A stretch of 64,000 nucleotides of DNA from the NCBI GenBank assembly GCA_037974965.1, contig JBBPFI010000002.1, positions 1,178,001 through 1,242,000 of the forward strand, given 5' to 3'. Both the position numbers and the translations under genes were made by a program. Below are positions 1 to 13,843 of the stretch, in pieces. The notes below the pieces were generated by a model that was given only the letters and a program-made list of their open reading frames with translations, was not told the origin of the DNA and did no database searches. The first letter of the stretch is position 1, and every line of letters begins with the position of its first letter. The stretch is from Dacryopinax spathularia. Taxonomy: Eukaryota > Basidiomycota > Dacrymycetes > Dacrymycetales > Dacrymycetaceae.

Positions 1-255
1 GGGTTCTTCGTACGTCAGACCGACATCGAGGTAGGGATTGGGGTGGAGCAAGCTAGGGAATTGATCAAGATGGCTCAAGTCGATGTCCCGCCGCAGCTGT
101 TGACTCTGATCTGTCTTCTTCTCATTCGCTGAAACGGGTGGTCTTGACGCATTGGCTGGTGACGAAGGCAGAGTCTGTACTCGGCGACGTTGCAACACGG
201 TGCCCGCCCTTCGTAGTTGCCCGACGCGATGTCCGCTTACTTGAAGCACGTTCAT
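1..255 (-). CDS. Partial protein with mitochondrial-type N-terminus (runs off left edge)
   Basis: The frame is open from an ATG at 255 to the window edge, giving 85 residues and no stop. The N-terminus is rich in Arg and hydroxylated residues and lacks acidic residues up to about residue 45 (MNVLQVSGHRVGQLRR). This is what a mitochondrial presequence looks like. It is followed by a more ordinary stretch ending LDVGLTYEEP. I do not recognise the family. It is transcribed divergently from the mL59 gene, with 225 bp between the ATGs, so the two mitochondrial-type genes may share a promoter. An alternative model uses a GTAAGC...TTTCAG intron at 129-240, but that frame lacks an ATG, so the uninterrupted frame is preferred. 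The coding call is moderately secure and the product is unknown. Confidence 0.45.
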   Translation of the reverse strand, partial: MNVLQVSGHRVGQLRRAGTVLQRRRVQTLPSSPANASRPPVSANEKKTDQSQQLRRDIDLSHLDQFPSLLHPNPYLDVGLTYEEP

Positions 256-480
256 CCTCAAGCCGCAGTTCAATGTCGCGGTACTCGACGCCGTATGGGA
301 TGGCGGCGCTTGGAGGGGCGACCGTCGATGGATGTGAGGACAGAAGCGGTTTCGACGGTGAGCGTTGTGCGTCGGTGAATCAAAAGAGAAAATAGATCCC
401 GCCCCGCCACATTCCGACGCTTCCTTTTTGGGCGGCACTCTCTGTCGCGCGTTTACTACTCACTCTGAAGCAGCACAACT

Positions 481-1277
481 ATGGCCGCCATTCTTCCACG
501 AACACCCAAATCACCTCTACTGTTCAGGTTCTTCAACCGAACATTAACAGCGGCACTCGCAGCACTGCCAGAAGGCCTGAAATCCGCTCAACCCGTCCTC
601 GTTCCTGCACCTAATCCCTTCATCCCACGATACAACCCAGAATCGGGATGCTGGGCACCACCAAAGTACTCCAAGCGACGACAAAAGGAGCTGCTTAAAG
701 CCGCAGCTGCAGAGGGACTAGAAGAATGGATGCCTCGGGCGGAAGGAGAGCGTGTGGGAGGCGGAAAGCGGGCGAGAGCGAAGGCGTTCGCCGCTGCCGT
801 GGTGGAGCACGAAACGGCGTTAGAGGGTGGATCGGAGGAGATTGAGGTGCAGGGAGAGTCCATGGTCGTCGAGCTTTCCGGACAGAGATCTGCAATACCT
901 CCATCCGTTCTCGCCCAAACAGCAGAGAAGATCGTCGGAAAGGTGCACGAACCAGCAACAGACACCACACCGCAGCCGGTGACGGATCCGAAGGCGCCAT
1001 TCCTCTGGATAGGCATGCCTAAGCCCGTCTTCTCCCATCCGACGGTATATGGACACAGAACTAGGGACAAGTGGTTCAAGGGGCACAAGTGGCAGAGGGA
1101 GAAGGAGGAGCGTAGGAAGGAGGTCCAGAGAAATATCGAGACGATGGACGAGCGGATCAAAGATTACCACCAGGTAAGTAGTTCCCTGCTCCATAGTTGG
1201 TCGACCCTCACAAATCCGTGCAGAACCGTGTCAACAGGAGGATATCCGGGAGGCTCGGAGGACGGATACCATTTTAG
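481..1277 (+). CDS. MRPL25: Mitochondrial large-subunit ribosomal protein mL59 (MRPL25-like)
   Basis: This encodes a structural protein of the fungal mitochondrial 54S ribosomal subunit. Two exons (481-1173 and 1224-1277) give 248 aa. The intron has a GTAAGT donor and a TGCAG acceptor. The N-terminal core shows the family signature around residues 38-62, with NPFIPRYNPESGCW followed by PPKYSKRRQKEL. The C-terminal block (PKPVFSHPTVYG, then a basic helix ending ERIKDYHQ) also matches. Residues 75-165 form a variable, low-complexity insert, so the protein is longer than the yeast homologue (about 157 aa). Without splicing, the reading would run into a tail unlike the family; the spliced tail NRVNRRISGRLGGRIPF is short and basic. 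The call is confident; the insert is lineage-specific. Confidence 0.88.
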
Positions 1278-1619
1278 ATGTCAGCATGATAATCTTGCGG
1301 TATACACACCTAAATCAGAACTGCATGTCTTCGCCAGATTTGGTCTGCGGCATGTACAAAGCAGGGGTGCGCGTTGTCGATCCTCAGCAACAGTTGCAGC
1401 CGATTGCCACCAGCTGTCTTGTGCTGCAATCCGGCATGCGCGCGTCTAGCAGAAGCCAGTACTGGTCGCAAGCGTGTGAATTAGGCAAGCGTCTGTCAAT
1501 TACTCGCCCGCGTCAGCTCTCTGGGCGAGGTCCACGATGGCGGGTATGATGGTACGTAGAAGGCGAGCGGTCGTGGGGGGAAACGGTACACCACGATGTA
1601 CATAGAGGGACTAGTCGGA

Positions 1620-2531
1620 CTACTTAAAGTCCTCCGGCAATCTTCCGTTCATAACCCCCGCCGCCAGCGCAAGGCCGCGCCGCTCCGTCTCGTAGTCCTT
1701 CGGAAACGCGGAGGTGATGATCGTCTTCGGGACGGGAGATGAAGTCCATCGGGCGCTCACGTGTTCCCAGTAGGGCGGCATCCAGCCGCTGGTTTCCCAG
1801 TCGATAAGACCGACGAATCGACCATTCTTCGTCATGATGTTGTCAGGAGATAGATCACCGTGTATGAATACCGGTTTGGCCTCGTCGTACTTCGAAAAAA
1901 TGGGCTCCAGAGTGGGTCCCACTGCTGACCAATAATCTTCGAGTAGCCATCGAAGCCACTCATGAAACGCGCGCACGTCATCAAAGGGCTGAAGCTGGTA
2001 TACCTGGCTCAGACGCGGGACATCAAGAGCTCCACCGGAGGCGCTGCATATGGACTTGGGGTACGGATTCGGTATTCCACGCAGAACGCAGAGGTATCGT
2101 CGAAGATCGGCGGCCATCGCTGATACCTGAGACTCCGATAGAGTATCCTGGACGGTTTCGAGGGTCTCTCCTTCTAGTGCCGTCATCAGTAGAAAGGCCC
2201 GATGGTATGGCTCGTTGGGTGTGTGTCTGGAAGGTATGGTATAGGCGATGTAGTCCAATGCGACAGACGTGCGTATGTCCGTATGTCGTCGAATGAGCAT
2301 CATGGCGTGCGGCTCGCTTTCACCGATCGTTCCTCCCTTGAGATAGATACCGGGAAGGATAAGGCGGACACGGGTGGTATTTTGGCGGGGAAACAGCTTG
2401 TCTGTGACTTTCCAGATGGTCAGATAGATAGCGAGTCGCAGCCGCGCCGGAATGGCAAGCCAGAGCTTGCCCAGCAGGGGAGCCTGCCTCGTAATGCCGG
2501 CGACTGGGAGGCTATAGGAAGCAGGCCACAT
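1620..2531 (-). CDS. APH-type kinase, subfamily A (kinase 1)
   Basis: This is an aminoglycoside/choline-kinase-like phosphotransferase (PF01636 fold) of 303 aa. The catalytic loop HGDLSPDN (about residues 223-230) and the metal-binding segment LIDWETSGW are intact, and an N-lobe block PHAMMLIRRHT is present. The ATG at 2531 is the first in frame. The N-terminus is about 30-40 residues shorter than in its paralogues at 27262-28407 and 42036-43166, so an unseen upstream exon is possible. A GTACGC...CTGCAG candidate was tested and fails on phase. It lies head-to-head with the small partner gene at 2808, with 276 bp between the ATGs. The substrate is unknown; fungal members of this family are rarely true antibiotic kinases. 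It belongs to the ETSGW subfamily. Confidence 0.85.
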   Translation of the reverse strand: MWPASYSLPVAGITRQAPLLGKLWLAIPARLRLAIYLTIWKVTDKLFPRQNTTRVRLILPGIYLKGGTIGESEPHAMMLIRRHTDIRTSVALDYIAYTIPSRHTPNEPYHRAFLLMTALEGETLETVQDTLSESQVSAMAADLRRYLCVLRGIPNPYPKSICSASGGALDVPRLSQVYQLQPFDDVRAFHEWLRWLLEDYWSAVGPTLEPIFSKYDEAKPVFIHGDLSPDNIMTKNGRFVGLIDWETSGWMPPYWEHVSARWTSSPVPKTIITSAFPKDYETERRGLALAAGVMNGRLPEDFK

Positions 2532-2727
2532 CTTCTGCAGATAAGATTTCAGTTGATGTGGGTAGAACCACCACTGGAACTCTTGCGTACTGACCGATTA
2601 GAGGTAGTGACGAGTCACGAAACGTCAACTCGCGAGGAAGGAGCGGAGCGTAACTGGTGGAGGAGAACGGGAACAGATCTCGGCACATTTGTACCGCATG
2701 TCTCGGGATATCGTCATTCAGTTTTTG

Positions 2728-2734
2728 TATAAAT
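2728..2734 (+). promoter_or_regulatory. TATA box of small partner gene 1
   Basis: TATAAAT lies 80 bp upstream of the ATG at 2808. An in-frame ATG at 2733 overlaps this TATA box, so it cannot be the real start; this fixes the start at 2808. The partner gene of cluster II has a TATA-like run at a similar distance. Confidence 0.6.
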
Positions 2735-2807
2735 GCCAGCGCATTGCTATGGTCCGTACTTGCAAGCCTTGCAACCCCACGCTCAAATACCACCCTGCTC
2801 CCGCACC

Positions 2808-3305
2808 ATGGACCCGCAAGCCATACCGTTTATTCCGGATCATCTGTACCTGCGCATCTCCAAAGATGATCGAAACAGTGACACGATGGAGTGGTACATC
2901 TGTCTCCACGAGCAGGGTCTTGCCGGACGCCGAGCCACCTTTGCCTTGGACTGGCTCACCAAACGCCCCCGCTTCGAGTTGCGTCCCTCCGTGGATGATC
3001 GTCGGACTTCCAACGCCTTTTGGCTGCTTCACATAGCAGGCTATAGCCAAGCTGGCCTTCAACGCTTCTACCAAGCGCACAACACCTTCGATCAAGCAGT
3101 CTTCTCTGGACAATTGCAGTTTTCAAACGCTATCGACTGCATTTCTGCATACCTTGATTACCTTTTCTCTCAAGGTCTCGTCGGGGCAGCTGGTGCTGCT
3201 CTAGTGGAGCAAGCTCGTAGCCGTGCTCTCGCTAGGAAACATACGAGACCCGAACCTGGTCCGCCTGCCCCCATCACCGACGCACAGCCATTCATAACTG
3301 TCTAA
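2808..3305 (+). CDS. Small partner protein P1 of an APH kinase (unknown family)
   Basis: This is a single-exon gene of 165 aa starting MDPQAIPFIPDHLYL. It has no signal peptide and no clear TM segment. I do not recognise a named domain. It is recognisably related to the proteins at 28659-29186 and 40143-40603. Shared features are an aromatic LYL/W..CL block near the N-terminus, a (T/G)xN...hhhxhA block in the middle, a helical segment ending in GLVGA, and a C-terminal AP(I/M)xDAxPhhT motif just before the stop. It lies head-to-head with kinase 1. The start is set by the TATA box at 2728 and by similarity. The consistent pairing with a kinase suggests a functional partner, for example a regulator or substrate, but this is inference. 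Confidence 0.75.
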   Translation: MDPQAIPFIPDHLYLRISKDDRNSDTMEWYICLHEQGLAGRRATFALDWLTKRPRFELRPSVDDRRTSNAFWLLHIAGYSQAGLQRFYQAHNTFDQAVFSGQLQFSNAIDCISAYLDYLFSQGLVGAAGAALVEQARSRALARKHTRPEPGPPAPITDAQPFITV

Positions 3306-3584
3306 CTCCATCAGTCGGAGTATCGAAAGGCGTTCCAGGTTTGATTTGTATTGTGAGTCGCTCTCAGAGTGCATTGCACGATTGACTAACCATCACTCAT
3401 TAGTGCTTCTTTCGTGTAAGAGAGGGGTCGGAGTCGAGGAGGTTGTACAGTACAACGAGCTGATGAAATGCTTCGTGGTAGTGTACTTTTACCTTGTGGA
3501 GTTGTACGATGACTGGAAATACGTGTATGCCTTGAATGAAGCGCGGGATGTCACCGGCGAAGTCTATCCACCTTGCTTACATGC

Positions 3585-4553
3585 TCATGATCCGCCATCT
3601 CCAATCGGCCCAGCTCGCTCTCCTCCGAAAAGTTCGTCAGGAGGAGTGCCATAGTACACTTCTGCAAGCGCAACCAGTACCTCCCTCTCCAGCTCATAGT
3701 CTTCAGAAAGGACGTCGATAATGAAGCTCTTGAACCGGCCGTGGACAAAGTTGCCCGAATGCAGCGCGCAGGCATATTCCCAGTAGGCCGGCATCCACGC
3801 TGCCTCAGCCCAGTCGAGTAGGCCGGATAGTCGACCTTTATGGACCAAAATGTTCCGTGCGGCCAAATCGGCGTGGCAGAACCGTATCGTATAGTTCGTC
3901 CTTTCCAGGACGGGTGCCATCTTCCATCGTAGAGACTCATAGTACCGAGGGCCCAGGGTTTTCTTGAACCATCCGTGAAGGGCTGCGACGTCCAGCTGCG
4001 AAGGGATGTCGTCTCCGTAGAAATATGGCGCGTGGATGTTGCCGCCGGACGCACTGCAGATGGAGATCGTGTGGGGATTGGGTATCTGCCGCACGCTTTT
4101 CAGGCACGTTCGGAGATCTTCGCCAATTTGAAATAGGTTCTCGGGGCTGATGTCGTCCATCACCAGGTCGAGCGTGGAACCAGGGAGCTCAGATGTGAGG
4201 ATGTACCCCATGTCAACAGGAATCTCCGGAGGGGCAAAGATAACACAGTCGTAAAGCACTGGCGTCGGTATGGCCGGGGCATGCCGCTTCACGTAACATA
4301 CGGCATGTGCCTCGTCGAGCACATGGTTCCATATCCCACTTTTGAGGTATAGTCCGGGCCATATTCGGCGATTGCGACTACGCATAGCGTTGAGCGGCTG
4401 AGCAAAATATCTTCTGGATAGCGACGATAGCAGTCGATAGATTGCAACCCGCAGGCGAACTGGTACAAGTAACCAGAGCCTGCAGATTACCGGAAGCCTT
4501 TCGCTGCTAAGGCTTGTAATGGGAGATGATGCTTTCGTGGGTATCCAAAGCAT
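3585..4553 (-). CDS. APH-type kinase, subfamily B (kinase 2)
   Basis: This is a single-exon APH-fold phosphotransferase of 322 aa from the ATG at 4553. The frame stays open upstream to an ATG at 4703 (372 aa). The shorter start is preferred because kinase 4 (40851) begins with the same MLxIPTKA block and is 323 aa long. The catalytic loop reads HADLAARN, with Ala in the usual Gly position, a conservative change. The metal-binding segment is LLDWAEAAW and the N-lobe block is EAHAVCYVKRHAP. Subfamily B is set apart by (A/G)EAAW where subfamily A has ETSGW. It is convergent with P1 (280 bp between stops). A degraded piece of a similar gene lies just upstream at 4700-4936. The substrate is unknown. 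Confidence 0.85.
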   Translation of the reverse strand: MLWIPTKASSPITSLSSERLPVICRLWLLVPVRLRVAIYRLLSSLSRRYFAQPLNAMRSRNRRIWPGLYLKSGIWNHVLDEAHAVCYVKRHAPAIPTPVLYDCVIFAPPEIPVDMGYILTSELPGSTLDLVMDDISPENLFQIGEDLRTCLKSVRQIPNPHTISICSASGGNIHAPYFYGDDIPSQLDVAALHGWFKKTLGPRYYESLRWKMAPVLERTNYTIRFCHADLAARNILVHKGRLSGLLDWAEAAWMPAYWEYACALHSGNFVHGRFKSFIIDVLSEDYELEREVLVALAEVYYGTPPDELFGGERAGPIGDGGS

Positions 4554-4699
4554 TTTTCTGCCGGTTAGGTGGTGGATGAACGATACTAGCCTTTTGCTCG
4601 AGAAAGGCGGATGCAAACTGGCCTCGTGTTCGTGCGGGTCCATTTCTCGCCAGCGGGAGATCAAGAAACAGCAGAGAACGAAAGCAGGGTACTGATAGT

Positions 4700-4936
4700 T
4701 CATATCCTGACTGAAGAACGCAGAGAGACCAGATCTTGCACGACAAGAGAGCCAGATGCGGATGGCAGCATTGCGAAGATTTCATTGCATTGCCAGCTAC
4801 AGCCAGCAGGAAGAACCACCAGCGTTCCCGGTCGTGTATTGCACTTGCGACTGTGTGCCGCGTTGAAAGGCTGAGAAAACGCCAGAAAAGGATTATTGCG
4901 GACGGTACAGACTCGCAGTCGAACTGGGACCGGCAA
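4700..4936 (-). pseudogene. Relic of an APH kinase N-lobe
   Basis: On the minus strand, translation gives VPVRLRV, a short linker and then FSQPFNAAHSRK. Kinase 2 next door has VPVRLRVAIYR...FAQPLNAMRSRN. The DNA agrees over the same stretch, with near-identical runs such as CTCAGCC and AGTCGCAA. Downstream of this block the similarity fades and falls into other frames, and no catalytic loop follows. It is best read as the 5' remnant of a tandem duplicate of kinase 2. The reading is moderately secure because only the N-lobe part can be matched. Confidence 0.5.
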
Positions 4937-5509
4937 TCAGAGTCGCAGATGGGAGAGAGTCTGCTGTCAGGAGTCTTGTAAGGTCCAGCAGAAGGCGGGT
5001 AATGACGCCCCAATCATCAGTGCACCTGCCCAGAGCTGGGGAAATGAGCAAGCCGCGCTGTCGAGGGCAAACCGTGCTGGCAGGACGCAATGGTCCGTAC
5101 AGCTAAGCTTGATTAACAGAAAGCCGAGAGCAAGCCAGAGCGCGCTGTTCATATCCAACGACCGGTGCGAGCCAGACGCATACAAGGATCATCCGATCTC
5201 ATACGGTCAGTCTGTCGCAGATCGGTTGTTTATCCCAAGGCGTTTAGTAGTAAGTATGTTGCTTTCAAGAAGAATACGAGTACCTTCAATCCCGCTCTAA
5301 CTTGGTTTGTGGCGTTGAAGCGGAAGCATTTAGGGTGCATCGCCCGCTCTGAGGGGAAACGTGGAGTGAAGTAAGGGCGACGTGCACGACCAAAGAGTTT
5401 CAACGCCTGCGAGACGTGGCCCAGTTGACCCAGGCAGGCAGCCTCACGAAAACAGCTCTACCATTCTCCTCTTATCCCTTAAACTAAAAGCTTGACGACA
5501 TCTGCTGCG
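4937..5509 (+). other. Intergenic stretch before SEC23
   Basis: No supported gene. A short hydrophobic minus-strand frame at 4967-5150 (MNSALWLALGFLLIK) is too short and lacks relatives here. The right part is presumably the SEC23 promoter and leader. Confidence 0.4.
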
Positions 5510-9975
<4,466 letters not shown>

Positions 9976-12651
9976 ATGAACGGTCATGGCACTATGCAAG
10001 AACGCCAGACCGAAGAACCTATGACCTACACGAAATCGATCCTCCTCCGTGACGATGGCTCGCCAACATCCCGCCGAACCGGCTCGATGGATTCTTATGC
10101 GACATCCGAGGGCACATCCTATGACGGCTCGCCGACGAACGAACCGTCTACACTATCCCCTATCTGCGAGGATCCGATAAAGAGGAGCGAGAATGGTTTA
10201 GGGCTGAATGGTGGAGATAAGGGGGGCGAGAGCACGGTGCGTGTGACGTCGTCTCCCTCCAGTGAGGCCGATGGCGAAGCGGCGACGCCGCAGCAGAACG
10301 GCGCCGAAGCCCAGTCCACCCAAGAGCCTACGTCTACATTGGCAAAGCCACTTACCGACTCGCTTGCCTCTCGCATGGCTACTGCAGGAGGCGCGTTGGC
10401 TCCTGCTGCGAACGGACCACCCACGCCTCCGCCCTTGATCATACCTAACGCTATGTCGCTTCCCAATTCTCCGGATCCGAATAGACTTCCTACCATCCAA
10501 GCCCGCCGGCAAACAAACCCGGTGTCTACCCAACCTTCAGATAACACTCCCGTTTCCCCCCTTTCTGGTCGGCGCGGCTTTCAAAGACCAATGATCGGCG
10601 CCATGCCCTCAAGCTCGAGCATGCGCATCACGCCCGCCGTTCTGCTCACTCCGGCCGTCTCACGGCCCCTCACACTGTTCCCGCTTCCACCGATGACGCC
10701 TGCGGTCGGTAACGAAGATGCAGAGCAAGAAGCTCGCAGGGCCAAAAGAGCAGTTCCTGTCCTTATGTCACCGGGTGCGCAAGAATATCCAGACGAAGAT
10801 GCTGGTGGCAGTAGCAGCCCTGGAACCTCCGACGACGAAGGTGACGATTCGGAAGGAACCAGTGAGGAAGGAACCAGCACGGAAGATGCACGTAGTACAC
10901 GTTCGTCAAGCGGTGGGAGCAGCAATGTCGCTTTATCCGAAAGCCCCGGAACCTCTCGTGAGAGGATGGAGAGTGGGGCCACAAGCTCGAGCTCCAGCAC
11001 CTTGCGTAGGCCTTCTGCCAGTTCTGAACGGCCCATGACATCGTTCGGCGCGGCGATGGCTCCATTTACCCGGCCATTCCTTCAAGAAAGCTCTCCTGAC
11101 TCGGACGAGCACCAAATCCCGGAGGGCACCCCTACACCGGGGCCCTCGAAAGCATCGAAGGCGAAAGAGCGTGACTATTTCTCCTCAAAATCCATCTCAC
11201 CAACCGGGAATGAACGCAGTCCTCTACAAACCCCAAGACCGAAGACTACCGGCAGGCCGAGGGGCGTGACGGACGCGGATGCCCGTGCACGCCCCAGCTT
11301 GTACCATCAGAAATCCCGAAGCCTCGTCGATCTGACTGCCGATACACGAAAACCCAGCGTGCCGGAATCGGCTCCCAAGCCCCAGACGATCCCGGAGAAT
11401 GAAGTCTTGAAGCCAAAGCCAGTTCCTGCCCTCAAGAGGCGGACATCCCTCCCCTCCACGAATCCACCTCCGTACAGTCCGCCGCATCCGGCAGCCACTA
11501 TGGCTCGCACAACTGCGCGAGAAGAAGAAGGCAAGGAGAAGCTCCCACCGTACTCCTGCGGCGTGCATATCGAAGGCACGCTCCAGCGAAAAATGGAGTT
11601 TTCTGCTCCGGGTGTGCAGGCACGCGATCGGAGCTGGAAAAAGTACTGGTTCGAGTTGCATGGTCCTTCGCTCAAGGTTTTCCGACATGACCTGCGGAAG
11701 GTTCCCGTCAAAGGCTACGCAGCCTGGGACGGAAAAGGCTGTGCGGAAGATGGCAAGGCTCGACATGTACACTTGCCGGAAGGTATCCTCGAAGACAGGG
11801 ATCGAGCCCTCCGGCTGGAGCGGGAGAAGAGCAGAATAATCGAAGAGCAGCGTAAGGCGGCCGCACGCCGAGCGAGCGTGTCCTCTTCTACTACAGAGAA
11901 TCGGAGAATGTCTACCACTTCCGCCTCGTCCCATACCAGCCGTAGCACATCGCTCGCAAGTTCTCCGCCCCCTTCTTTCCATTCATCCCGGACCAGTGTG
12001 AACGCAAGCGCTGCATCTATCTCTACTTCGCCGTCTACTAACGGAACACACGAGACATCACCACCTCCCTCTCCGGAACGACCTGGTCCGTCACCTTTCG
12101 AGAAGCTCTCCCCACCGCCGACCGGTGTCGCAGTCCCCGCTCTGCGAGACAAGGAGACGCGTGCCGTGGCGACCTCAGCCAGTTCCAGCTCCCTTCGCCA
12201 TCCCCATCTGCCCAGTTTCCACCATGGAAACGCGATGCTCCGGCACTATACGATGCAAGGCGCCGAAAGCGGGCTGGGCGCGGACTACAAGAAGCGCAAG
12301 AACGTAATCCGAGTTAGGGCGGAGGGCGAACAGTTCCTCTTACAGGCCGACACCCTCGTCGACGTGGTGAACTGGATCGAGGTTAGTGAAGTCCCGCATA
12401 CATTCAGATTCTTGTGCTGACAAAGTTGTTAGGCATTCCAAGCTGCTACCAACATAGCCCTCGATCTGGATGAGCGACCTATGCCGAAGCTACCTACTCT
12501 GCCTCGTCGGCGGCGGAGGAGACGTCCACCTCAGGATGGTGCAGCGGCAGCGGCGGGAACCGCCAATGCTGCTCATCCCATTTCGCCCGGCACTGCTACC
12601 GGAAGCGCAAGCAATCCACCGCACTCTGCGGCGTCTACAAGTCGATCATAA
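9976..12651 (+). CDS. Large disordered protein with a split PH domain
   Basis: Two exons (9976-12381, 12433-12651) give 874 aa. Roughly residues 1-520 are Ser/Pro/Thr-rich and probably disordered, with many SP/TP sites. A pleckstrin-homology domain follows. Its first strands (IEGTLQRKMEF ... KKYWFELHGPSLKVFRHD) lie at about residues 531-570. Its last strand and helix (NVIRVRAEGEQFLLQADT ... VVNWIE, then AFQAATNIALDL) lie at about 772-812. About 200 low-complexity residues separate the two halves. The intron falls inside the C-terminal PH helix; the splice restores an unbroken helix, which supports it. The protein probably binds membrane phosphoinositides and acts in signalling or polarity, but I cannot name an orthologue. 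The start at 9976 is the first in-frame ATG. Confidence 0.8.
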
Positions 12652-13843
12652 ACGGACTGTTGCGAGATGATTGCAAACGGCTTCGATGCCGCCTACTGTA
12701 TCCATCAGATGCCACCTCCACAGGATCCTTCACGCTCTTTTCCCGTGTTTTAACTGTTTTCCCAGAAATGTAACATACGCTGCATGATACTCTTACGCAC
12801 AGACAATGACCATCATCTTTTCTTATATTCGGGGATAAGCCTCTGCCTATGCTGACTCGACCGGATTACATCTGACCTCCGGGATTGTATTGATTATTGT
12901 TGTTGTGGGACCAGGTACAGCGGGCAGGAGTTTAAAACGATTCCGACTCCGCCCGCCGCGCCCAGATGATCGGGAGTAGCCGCTCATCAGCAGTTAGGGG
13001 CTTCTCTGCTGGGTTCAGAAGCGCAGCAAAGCCGGCGCCGTTCCATCAAGCTTTGACCTCCCCCCAAGTGCCTTAATTAAGTCAAAGTTTAGATTGTTAG
13101 GGTGCAACAATAACAACTCGCGCCGTCATCGACGGGTTTCCAGTAGTATGGAACGGAGTCGGGTTGTGCCCCACACTGTTCTACGCAATTCTCGTGGCGC
13201 GCGGCGTGAGGATTTGACACGCACGGCCAACGCGCGCGTCCAAGGCTTATCGGCTTATGTGCCGCCCTCTTCCTAGGCCCAGGGCAGGGGATTATCGAGC
13301 ATTTATAATGGCAGCGACACCACCGGTGATACATCAATAAAGGAACATAAAGAGCGGTTTAATGGCTATAATGATGTTTTGACCATGGAAGGCATTGTTG
13401 TCGTCGTCTGAGGCTGCGACCGGGGTAGGCTCCGGAGTCGGAGAGAGTTTCGCGCATACTGTGGGACATTTGGCACCGCACCGCTTCATCCTGCTCCCGC
13501 GTCGTCCTCCCTCGTCTCCCTTGCTTGCTCCCATCACCCTTCCGCACCATCCCTTACCCCTTGCTGCCTCCCTCTCTATACAAAGTCCTCAGCTTCCTCT
13601 TTTCCTCAGTCCATCTATTACTCTTACGAGCAGTCAGACGGCGAACGGGGCGGGCAGCACATATCGGTTCCGAGTCACGGCTATCACGCCCGCAAGAACG
13701 ACCTTAAACCGACGTCGCTCACGTAACCTAAACAACCCATCTGACCGTCTCCGCACGACAAAGCTCGCTTTTCGTCCTAACAACACCTCTCCTTTCGCCT
13801 CGCCGTACCTCCTACGCCTACCTACTCGCGCACGAAAGATATC
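12652..13843 (+). other. Intergenic region before PP1
   Basis: About 1.2 kb. The left part is presumably the 3' UTR of the PH-domain gene. The right 300 bp are strongly C/T-rich (13490-13840), typical of a fungal promoter or leader for a highly expressed gene. No gene is supported. Confidence 0.4.

Noticed and set aside
129-240. Intron (GTAAGC...TTTCAG) in the partial gene at the left edge
   Set aside because: It is in phase with a different upstream frame that has no ATG; the unspliced frame gives a simpler, presequence-like start.
2532-2688. Upstream exon for kinase 1 via a GTACGC...CTGCAG intron
   Set aside because: The borders look good but the phases do not match, so the joined product would be out of frame.
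10119-11982. Several long minus-strand frames inside the PH-domain gene
   Set aside because: They are antisense shadows of a Ser/Pro-rich, GC-rich coding region with no family features.
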